Assembly: GCA_020200995.1 (NCBI GenBank)
Contig: JAIVHQ010000232.1
Location: forward strand, 1 to 9,563
Length of the DNA stretch: 9,563 bases
From: Flavobacteriales bacterium
GTDB taxonomy: Bacteria > Bacteroidota > Bacteroidia > Flavobacteriales_D > Cryomorphaceae
Direction of reading: 5' to 3'
Every line of letters starts with the position of its first letter. Within the stretch, counting starts at the first letter, position 1. Of this stretch, positions 1-5,326 are shown piece after piece. The position numbers and the translations under genes were made by a program. Below the pieces are notes generated by a model. The model did not search any database. It saw only the letters and a list, made by a program, of their open reading frames with translations, and was not told where the DNA came from.

Positions 1-39
1 GAAAAGCACCACTGCAAAAGAGAGAACGAGATTTTTCAT
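1..39 (-). CDS. Start of a secreted protein (signal peptide only), cut by window edge
   Basis: The reverse strand has an ATG at position 39 followed by 13 open codons reading MKNLVLSFAVVLF before the window ends. A short basic start followed by a continuous hydrophobic stretch is the beginning of a Sec signal peptide, so the product is probably exported to the periplasm, the outer membrane or the surface. The gene is divergent from valS. Upstream on the minus strand lies an AT-rich stretch (TAAAATATTGAAGACA before the ATG) with no good Shine-Dalgarno site. The mature protein is outside the window, so its family cannot be named. The call rests on 13 codons and on the divergent layout. Confidence 0.55.
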   Translation of the reverse strand, partial: MKNLVLSFAVVLF

Positions 40-261
40 TGTCTTCAATATTTTAGGTTTTATGAATGTGAAGGTAAGCCCAAAGTCGGGTGAGCCCCTG
101 ACCTTAACAAAAGTTTAACGGTTTGGGGGATTCACAGAAGTGAGGATTCACGGTCGGGTTAAATGCGGAAATGCGATTGGCCCTTTAGCTAGGTTATTTG
201 TCGTAGTGAAATTTGCAGCCCTACCGCCATCATTTCCCTCCCCCCACTTTTCCCATTTTCA

Positions 262-270
262 TACCTTTGC
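262..270 (+). promoter_or_regulatory. Bacteroidota-type -7 box upstream of valS
   Basis: TACCTTTGC matches the TAnnTTTGC -7 element of the Bacteroidota primary sigma factor exactly. It lies 32 bases before the valS ATG, giving a leader of about 25 bases. I do not see a convincing TTG/TTTG -33 element at the usual 17-20 base spacing, because that stretch is C-rich. It is the best promoter candidate for the valS-ppx unit. Confidence 0.5.
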
Positions 271-302
271 CACCCGCGATTGCACGCGCCTGAACTGAAT
301 AC

Positions 303-2936
303 ATGGAAATCTCTAAAATATACGACCCCGCCACCTCCGAAGCCAAGTGGTACAGCTACTGGCTCGAGCACAAATTTTTTAAATCCGTGCCCGACGAGCG
401 GGAGCCCTACACCATCGTGATACCGCCGCCCAACGTGACCGGCGTGCTCCACATGGGCCACATGCTCAACAATACCATACAGGATATCCTCGTGCGCAAA
501 GCCCGCATGGAGGGCAAAAACGCCTGCTGGGTGCCGGGCACCGACCACGCCTCCATCGCCACCGAGGCCAAAGTGGTGCAAAAACTCCGCGCCGAAGGCA
601 TCAAAAAAAGCGACCTGAGCCGCGAAGACTTCCTCAACCACGCCTGGAAGTGGAAGGAAAAGCACGGCGGCATCATCCTAGAGCAACTCAAAAAACTCGG
701 CGCCTCCTGCGATTGGGACCGCACCTCCTTCACCATGGACCCCGTCTACTCCGAGAGCGTGATCGACACCTTTATCGACCTGCATCAAAAGGGCCTGATA
801 TACCGCGGCGAACGCATGGTGAACTGGGATCCCGCAGCCCTCACCGCCCTCAGCGACGAGGAGGTGATCCACAAGGAAGTGCAGTCGGCGCTCTACCACA
901 TCAAGTACCGCATTGCGGGCACCGAAGACGAATACCTCACCATCGCCACCACACGGCCTGAGACCATCCTCGGCGACACCGCAATTTGCGTGAATCCCAA
1001 GGACGAGCGCTTTTTTCACCTTCACGGAAAAAAGGCTGTCGTGCCGATTGTGAACCGCGAAATCCCCATCATCACCGATGAGTATGTGGACATGGAATTC
1101 GGAACGGGCTGCCTGAAGGTGACCCCCGCCCACGACGTGAACGACTACGAGCTGGGCCAAAAGCACAACCTCCAAACCATCGACGTGCTCAACCCCGACG
1201 GCACCATGAGCGAAGCCGCGGAGTACTACATCGGCGGTGACCGCATCGAAGTGCGCAAGCGCATCGCCGAAGACCTCAAAGCCTCCGGCCGCATGATTAA
1301 GGAAGAGCCCTACACCAACAAGGTGGGCTACAGCGAGCGCACCGACGTGCCGATCGAGCCCCGAATTTCGCTGCAGTGGTTTGTGAAAATGAAAGATTTC
1401 AGCAAGCCCGCCCTCGACCATGTGATGAACGACGACGTGCAGTTTTGGCCGCCGAAATTCAAAAATTCCTACCGCAACTGGATGGAGAACGTCAAGGATT
1501 GGTGCATTTCGCGACAGCTCTGGTGGGGCCACCGCATCCCCGCATGGTACTACGGCGCAGGCGAGCACGAATACGTGATTGCCAAAACCGCCGAAGAGGC
1601 CGTAGCACTCGCCTCAAAAGCCGCCGGCCGCGAAATGACCGCCGCCGACCTGAAGCAAGACGAAGATGTGCTCGACACCTGGTTCAGCTCCTGGCTGTGG
1701 CCGATTTCCGTTTTTGACGGGTTCAAGAACAAGGAAGAAGTCGACTACTACTACCCCACCAACGACCTGGTGACGGCGCCCGAGATCATGTTTTTCTGGG
1801 TGGCCCGAATGATCATCGCCGGGTATGAATACCGCGGCGAGAAGCCGTTCAAAAACGTGTACTACACCGGCATTGTGCGCGACAAGCTGGGACGCAAAAT
1901 GAGCAAGTCGCTCGGCAACTCTCCCGACCCCATCGAGCTGATGAAGCAATACGGCGCCGACGGGGTGCGCTGCGGAATGCTCTTCTCATCGCCCGCCGGC
2001 AACGACCTCCCTTTTGACGAAAAAGACTGCGAGCAGGGTCGCAATTTTTCCAATAAAATCTGGAACGCCCTCCGCCTCGTGAAAGGATGGGAACCGGAAG
2101 AGAAAAGCCAGCCCGAGTCGGCCGCGGCTGCCGTAAAGTGGATGGACCACCGCCTGGCGCAGGTCACCGCCGAGGTGAACGACCACTACAGCAAGTTTCG
2201 GATCTCTGACGTGCTGATGACCTGCTACAAATTTGCCTGGAACGACTTCTGCTCCTGGTACCTGGAAGCGGTGAAGCCCGCCTATGGTGAAAACATGGAT
2301 GCCGCCACCAACGCAGCCGTGCTCGGTCATTTTGAAATCCTGCTCAAGCTGCTCCACCCGCTGATGCCCTTCATCACCGAGGAAATGTGGCACCTCCTCG
2401 CCGAGCGTTCATCGCCCGGAGAAGCCCTGACTGTAGCGCCCTGGCCCGCCGAGAAAGAATACGACGCCGAGGCGATTCGCGGTTTTGCGAAAGCGACCGA
2501 AATCGTATCGCAGGTGCGCAACGTGCGCAGCGAAAACGGTATTCCCTTCAAGGAGCCGGTGGAACTCTGCATGCGCGGCGACGACGAAACCGACACGGCT
2601 TTTTACCCCGTTATCCAAAAGCTTGCCAACGTGAGCAACTGCCACCGCAACGCCGATATGCCCGAGCGGGCCTTCACTTTTGTAATTTCGGGAGCGGAAT
2701 ACGCCATCCCGATCGGCGACAATATCGACACCGGCGAACAGGCAGAAAAGCTCATCGCCGACCTGGAATACACGCGCAAATTCCTGAAGTCGGTGCAGAA
2801 AAAACTCGGCAACGAGCGCTTTGTAAGCAACGCCCCTGAACAGGTGGTGGCCACTGAAAAGAAAAAGCAAGCCGACGCCGAGGCGAAGATTGCACTCATC
2901 GAAGAGAAACTAAACGCCATGGGGGCCACATTTTGA
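303..2936 (+). CDS. valS: Valyl-tRNA synthetase (ValRS), class Ia
   Basis: This enzyme charges tRNA-Val with valine in the cytoplasm, using ATP, and hydrolyses mischarged threonine. The 877-residue length is normal for bacterial ValRS. The class I signature HMGH is at residues 50-53, preceded by PPPNVTGVL, and the KMSKS loop is at 532-536. The CP1 editing insertion is recognisable from TTRPET (216-221) and TPAHDVNDYE (274-283). CISRQLWWGHRIPAWYY follows the editing domain, as in other ValRS. The helical anticodon-binding domain occupies roughly 620-760. The last 65 residues or so are charged and coiled-coil-like (EQAEKLIADLEYTRKFLKSV, then KKKQADAEAKIALIEEKL), which matches the C-terminal tRNA-binding arm. 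The ATG at 303 gives the expected N-terminus, EISKIYDPATSEAKWY. The stop overlaps the TTG start of the next gene. I see no frameshift or missing catalytic motif. Confidence 0.97.
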   Translation: MEISKIYDPATSEAKWYSYWLEHKFFKSVPDEREPYTIVIPPPNVTGVLHMGHMLNNTIQDILVRKARMEGKNACWVPGTDHASIATEAKVVQKLRAEGIKKSDLSREDFLNHAWKWKEKHGGIILEQLKKLGASCDWDRTSFTMDPVYSESVIDTFIDLHQKGLIYRGERMVNWDPAALTALSDEEVIHKEVQSALYHIKYRIAGTEDEYLTIATTRPETILGDTAICVNPKDERFFHLHGKKAVVPIVNREIPIITDEYVDMEFGTGCLKVTPAHDVNDYELGQKHNLQTIDVLNPDGTMSEAAEYYIGGDRIEVRKRIAEDLKASGRMIKEEPYTNKVGYSERTDVPIEPRISLQWFVKMKDFSKPALDHVMNDDVQFWPPKFKNSYRNWMENVKDWCISRQLWWGHRIPAWYYGAGEHEYVIAKTAEEAVALASKAAGREMTAADLKQDEDVLDTWFSSWLWPISVFDGFKNKEEVDYYYPTNDLVTAPEIMFFWVARMIIAGYEYRGEKPFKNVYYTGIVRDKLGRKMSKSLGNSPDPIELMKQYGADGVRCGMLFSSPAGNDLPFDEKDCEQGRNFSNKIWNALRLVKGWEPEEKSQPESAAAAVKWMDHRLAQVTAEVNDHYSKFRISDVLMTCYKFAWNDFCSWYLEAVKPAYGENMDAATNAAVLGHFEILLKLLHPLMPFITEEMWHLLAERSSPGEALTVAPWPAEKEYDAEAIRGFAKATEIVSQVRNVRSENGIPFKEPVELCMRGDDETDTAFYPVIQKLANVSNCHRNADMPERAFTFVISGAEYAIPIGDNIDTGEQAEKLIADLEYTRKFLKSVQKKLGNERFVSNAPEQVVATEKKKQADAEAKIALIEEKLNAMGATF

Positions 2937-3856
2937 AGTTCGGAGCAATCGACATAGGATCCAATGCCGTGAGGCTGCTCATCGCCGACGTGACTGAAAC
3001 GGAAAACGATCTCAACATCGAAAAGACCAGCCTCGTGCGGGTGCCCGTGCGATTGGGGTCTTCAGTTTTTGAAAAAGGGAGTATCTCCTCGTCCAAAGCC
3101 AAGCAGCTGGCCAAAACAATGAAAGCCTTTCGCTACCTAATGGATGTGCACGGCGTGAAAGCCTACCGCGCATGTGCCACCTCGGCCATGCGGGAAGCCG
3201 ACAACTCCGAAGAAGTCAGGCAACGGGTAAAAGAATTTTCGAAAGTCGACATCGAAATCATCACCGGCCACACGGAGGCCAACCTGATTTTGTCGACCTT
3301 CAAAAGCCACCGCCTCGATCCGGCCAAAAGCTACCTTTACGTAGATGTGGGCGGGGGAAGCACAGAGATCACCCTGCTGAAAAACAAAAAGCGGGTGCGC
3401 AGCCGTTCCTTCAAAATAGGCACCGTCCGCCTTCTGAAGAAGAAGGTAAAGCAAGCCCTTTGGGACGACATGCGCGAGTGGCTCACCAAGCTTCGCGAGG
3501 AGGACCTCAACGACGAGATCACCGCCATCGGAACAGGCGGAAACATCAACCGCTATTTCAAAATGAGTGGCCACAAATACGGCGAACTCCTCCACCTCGC
3601 CACCCTCGAAGAGATGCACCTCCGCATGAAGAAAATGACCCTCAAGGAGCGAATGCTCAAACTGCGTATGCGCAACGACCGTGCGGACGTAATCGTACAC
3701 GCCGGCGACATCTACACGGCGGTGATGCGCACCACGGGCGTACACGAAATCAGCGTACCCCAAATGGGCCTCTCGGACGGCATTGCTTTGGACCTGTTTC
3801 GAAAGCACCACGCGGCCAAGGCAGCGGCGGGAAAAGCTGCGGAAAATAAGGGCTGA
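2933..3856 (+). CDS. ppx: Ppx/GppA-family phosphatase, single catalytic domain
   Basis: Family members hydrolyse polyphosphate from the chain end or convert pppGpp to ppGpp; both use the ASKHA actin-like fold. Visible motifs are the phosphate-1 loop DIGSNAVRL (7-15), CATSAMREA (81-89), the catalytic-glutamate segment TGHTEANLI (111-119) with E115 aligning to E. coli Ppx E121, the phosphate-2 loop VDVGGGSTE (137-145) and the GTGGN loop (200-204). At 307 residues it has only the two-lobed catalytic core and lacks the C-terminal HD-like domain of E. coli Ppx. Short forms like this are common in Bacteroidota, so which substrate it uses is open. The start is the TTG at 2933, sharing TTGA with the valS stop; it gives KFGAIDIGSN at the expected distance and implies translational coupling. 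The Ala/Lys-rich tail (about 288-307) looks unstructured. The 3' 57 bases recur in decayed form at 4844-4900. Confidence 0.9.
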   Translation: MKFGAIDIGSNAVRLLIADVTETENDLNIEKTSLVRVPVRLGSSVFEKGSISSSKAKQLAKTMKAFRYLMDVHGVKAYRACATSAMREADNSEEVRQRVKEFSKVDIEIITGHTEANLILSTFKSHRLDPAKSYLYVDVGGGSTEITLLKNKKRVRSRSFKIGTVRLLKKKVKQALWDDMREWLTKLREEDLNDEITAIGTGGNINRYFKMSGHKYGELLHLATLEEMHLRMKKMTLKERMLKLRMRNDRADVIVHAGDIYTAVMRTTGVHEISVPQMGLSDGIALDLFRKHHAAKAAAGKAAENKG

Positions 3857-3949
3857 GGGCGGGGAGTGATTCGGAGTAAGGAGGCTTTCTTTAATCGGCT
3901 ACTCCTTGGATCGTAGGTCAATCAACAGATGATCTCTCCGCTGCATTTA
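3800..3949 (+). repeat. Direct repeat copy A: ppx 3' end plus downstream spacer
   Basis: These 150 bases cover the last 19 codons of ppx including its stop, then 93 bases of spacer. They align without gaps to 4844-4993, about 119 of 150 identical by hand count. The coding part is about 45/57 identical, the next 57 bases about 49/57 (a 20-base run starting at CGGAGTAAGGAGG is identical), the following 22 bases only about half, and the final 14 (CTCCGCTGCATTTA) fully. The spacer can form alternative hairpins (GGAGTA with TACTCC, or AAGGAG with CTCCTT). Confidence 0.85.
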
Positions 3950-4033
3950 TAATGCTGCGGAACTATTTTCCGAAATTCGATGTCAGGAAGGTTTCTTGAA
4001 TTGACCTTCCGCAGCATTACAAATGCAGCGGAG
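3936..4033. repeat. 27-bp near-perfect inverted repeat between convergent genes
   Basis: The left arm is 3936-3962 and the right arm 4007-4033. The right arm equals the reverse complement of the left at 26 of 27 positions (the difference is at 4019), with a 44-base spacer. Each arm is also an imperfect palindrome by itself (TCCGCTGCAT facing ATGCTGCGGA), so the DNA can fold either as one long stem or as two small hairpins. It lies between the convergent ppx and nucleotidyltransferase genes, where it could terminate transcription from both sides. There is no T-run after either arm, so a classical intrinsic terminator is not shown. A MITE-like or REP-like mobile palindrome is an alternative. 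Confidence 0.8.
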
Positions 4034-4121
4034 CATTTCGGTTCATTAAAGTATTTTATCAAGTAATATAATTCGTTCACCAAACGGCTACTCCAAAGAA
4101 TTCTGCAGCAATTTCTGAACT

Positions 4122-4436
4122 TCAGGCCGCATAAAGCAATTTCTTGTTGCTTTCAATTGACTTGATAAAATGGGGATTGCGCAAAGATTTTTCCGTTACC
4201 AAGTCAACATTTCGACCCAAAAGTTCTTCCAAATCCTCAGCGAGGCCAAAATAGGCATCGGCATAATCGCCATAGTCCATGTCTTCAAAAGAAACGAGAA
4301 AGTCGATGTCACTGTTCTCATTGTATCGGGCCGTCAGCAATGATCCGAACACATGCAAGTGCTTTACGCGGTGCTTTTTACACAACGCGCCAATATTCTC
4401 GATTTGGGTATGACTCAGATGTGTATTGGTGTTCAT
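4122..4436 (-). CDS. MntA-like minimal nucleotidyltransferase
   Basis: The product is 104 residues, the size of stand-alone minimal nucleotidyltransferases of the Pol-beta superfamily (MNT). The active-site signature is present: GS at 31-32, nine residues, then SDID (42-45), with the two metal-binding aspartates D43 and D45, and a third acidic strand NVDLVTE with D78. The glycine usually found four residues after GS is alanine (A36). In MntA-HepT toxin-antitoxin pairs such a protein neutralises a HEPN RNase by adding AMP to it. Here no HEPN-like gene lies on either side, so the role is unproven. I chose the ATG at 4436 (MNTNTHLSH). An in-frame TTG at 4454 lies upstream of a -7 box at 4442-4449 and so would not be in the transcript. 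The gene is lower in GC than its neighbours, which suggests it arrived by transfer. Confidence 0.85.
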   Translation of the reverse strand: MNTNTHLSHTQIENIGALCKKHRVKHLHVFGSLLTARYNENSDIDFLVSFEDMDYGDYADAYFGLAEDLEELLGRNVDLVTEKSLRNPHFIKSIESNKKLLYAA

Positions 4437-4441
4437 CAAAT

Positions 4442-4449
4442 CAAATTTA
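4442..4449 (-). promoter_or_regulatory. -7 box of the nucleotidyltransferase gene
   Basis: On the minus strand the sequence reads TAAATTTG, an exact TAnnTTTG match, ending 5 bases before the ATG at 4436. Initiation about 7 bases past the box centre would give a leaderless or nearly leaderless mRNA. No clear -33 TTG element is visible at the normal spacing. Confidence 0.4.
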
Positions 4450-4506
4450 AGCAATTGTATTGATTGCTGTCCATTTTGGATAGTAGATTAAATTATTGTG
4501 TACTGG

Positions 4507-4543
4507 CTTCGCTGCATCATGCCTCCGGCTTGATGCAGCGGAG
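4507..4543. repeat. 13-bp inverted repeat of the CTCCGCTGCAT family
   Basis: CTTCGCTGCATCA (4507-4519) faces TGATGCAGCGGAG (4531-4543) with one mismatch and an 11-base loop rich in GC (GCCTCCGGCT). It lies in the gap between the divergent nucleotidyltransferase and small-protein genes. The bases after it (GGAGCGTTTCGGTT) match those after the inverted repeats at 4031 and 5216, so it belongs to the same repeat family in shortened form. Confidence 0.75.
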
Positions 4544-4606
4544 CGTTTCGGTTTGCATTAGCATTCATCAAAAATCAGAGACTTGTGCATAATTGGGTTA
4601 AGTGCA

Positions 4607-4614
4607 TAACTTTA
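4607..4614 (+). promoter_or_regulatory. Possible -7 box of the small protein gene
   Basis: TAACTTTA matches TAnnTTTG at seven of eight positions and ends 5 bases before the ATG at 4620, the same spacing as on the opposite strand for the nucleotidyltransferase. It supports ATG 4620 over the in-frame GTG at 4602. The match is short and the evidence is modest. Confidence 0.3.
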
Positions 4615-4619
4615 CAAAA

Positions 4620-4832
4620 ATGGAAATCAGCTACCGCACCAAGGAAGAGAGCAACCGTGAGCAGGAAGAAGCTTTTCTTCGTCTGTCGCCGGCTGAGCGC
4701 ATGATGGCATTTTTTGAACTCAGCAGGCGGATTGCCCGGTTTCCCGTTCAGCATACCGATGAAGCGCGCCGGAAAGGCAACTTTGTAATCGAAAGACCCT
4801 CGCATGAAAAAGCAGCGAAAGGAGAACATTGA
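4620..4832 (+). CDS. Small charged hypothetical protein, 70 residues
   Basis: I do not recognise a named family. The product is 70 residues, strongly charged and probably mostly helical: an acidic start (TKEESNREQEEAFLRLSPAE), then RMMAFFELSRRIARFPV, then a basic tail ending HEKAAKGEH. It has no signal peptide, membrane segment or cysteine. From memory only, short proteins with an EQ-x-x-FL-x-LS-x-x-ER pattern occur in Bacteroidota beside nucleotidyltransferase genes, which would fit the divergent neighbour. That is recollection, not a search result. I chose the ATG at 4620 because a putative -7 box lies just upstream; a GTG at 4602 would add six residues. The stop TGA (4830-4832) falls where the duplicated ppx tail begins, and a TTG overlaps it as TTGA. 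Whatever followed this gene originally may have been lost there. Confidence 0.6.
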   Translation: MEISYRTKEESNREQEEAFLRLSPAERMMAFFELSRRIARFPVQHTDEARRKGNFVIERPSHEKAAKGEH

Positions 4833-4900
4833 TTCTTTTATATCGAAAGCACCGCACGGCAAAGGAAGCGGCAATCAAAGCCACGGAACATAAAGGCTGA
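4829..4900 (+). pseudogene. Remnant of a second ppx 3' end
   Basis: Reading from 4829, the frame gives LILLYRKHRTAKEAAIKATE then HKG and a TGA at 4898-4900. The intact gene ends with LDLFRKHHAAKAAAGKAAEN then KG and TGA. RKH, AK, AA, KA, E and KG match in register, and the nucleotides from 4844 are about 79% identical. Differences fall on all three codon positions about equally (4, 3 and 5), as expected for non-coding drift. The frame is closed by a TGA at 4805-4807, and no other Ppx motif precedes it, so this is a fragment of about 20 codons. A tiny translated ORF using the TTG at 4829 cannot be ruled out but looks unlikely. Confidence 0.75.
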
Positions 4901-4993
4901 TGGCGGGAAGCAACTCGGAGTAAGGAGGCTTTCTTCAAGCGGCTACTCCTTGAATCGTGTGTTACATAATGTGTGATCGCTCCGCTGCATTTA
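4844..4993 (+). repeat. Direct repeat copy B: ppx tail remnant plus spacer
   Basis: This is the partner of 3800-3949, offset by exactly 1044 bases and gapless for 150 bases at about 79% identity. It ends with the repeat core CTCCGCTGCATTTA (4980-4993). Past that point the match to copy A stops, and it resumes only at 5097, so copy B carries 117 extra bases. Confidence 0.85.
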
Positions 4994-5096
4994 AAGTCAC
5001 TCAAATAAGATTGCTCCGCCGTGGCATCCGCGCACTGCTGAAGCAGGATCTTCGACCTGCGGAACTGTCTTCTAAATCTTGATTATCAAGTGACCG
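4980..5096 (+). repeat. 117-base insertion or duplication within copy B
   Basis: CTCCGCTGCATTTA occurs at 4980-4993 and again at 5097-5110. The preceding bases are also similar (GATCG and GACCG). The 117 bases from the first core to just before the second are absent from copy A. They include a small inverted repeat (GCAGG and CCTGC around ATCTTCGA, 5043-5060) and no ORF I would defend. An insertion between cores or slippage duplication followed by drift would both explain it. Confidence 0.6.
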
Positions 5097-5240
5097 CTCC
5101 GCTGCATTTATAATGCTGCGGAACTATTTTCCTGATCTTAATTTTCAGAAGAGTCCTTGAATCGAACTTCCGCAGCTTTACAAACCGAAGGTCAAGCCAA
5201 AGGCATGATGCAGCGAAGCATTTCGGTTCATAAAGGCATT
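5097..5240. repeat. Second copy of the 27-bp inverted-repeat element, right arm interrupted
   Basis: The left arm 5097-5123 and the next nine bases (to 5132) are identical for 36 bases to 3936-3971. The right arm begins at 5168 (TTCCGCAGCTTTACAAA), is broken by about 23 bases (5185-5207), then continues at 5208 with ATGCAGCGAAGCATTTCGG and GTTCATAAAGG, parallel to 4022-4051. The hairpin is therefore weakened in this copy. With the sequence from 4901 it makes up most of a gene-free stretch of about 425 bases. I found no credible CDS or RNA gene in the remainder (5241-5326). Confidence 0.75.
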
Positions 5241-5326
5241 CCTTCTACCCATCCACCTGCATCCGATTCGTCCGAATGCCGAAACTTCACAAGGAGTCCT
5301 TACCTTCGGGGTAGAACTTTCGATAG

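Noticed and set aside
678..1568. Long open frame on the minus strand inside valS (and similar antisense frames throughout 400-2900)
   Set aside because: It is an antisense shadow in a high-GC gene. valS is intact with all family motifs, and the reverse frame gives a His/Val/Gly-rich sequence with no recognisable domain.
4720..5004. Minus-strand frames over the repeats (also around 3712-3921) that give similar peptides
   Set aside because: Their resemblance to each other (for example SRLKKASLLR) comes only from the 3800-3949 / 4844-4993 DNA duplication read backwards, not from two related genes.
3900..5250. CRISPR array
   Set aside because: The repeats are few, unequal in spacing, palindromic in both orientations and separated by genes. 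There are no regular spacers and no cas genes.
3857..5326. Insertion sequence with a transposase, or tRNA attachment site
   Set aside because: No transposase or integrase-like frame and no tRNA-like cloverleaf could be seen on either strand. Only non-coding repeats and two small genes are present.
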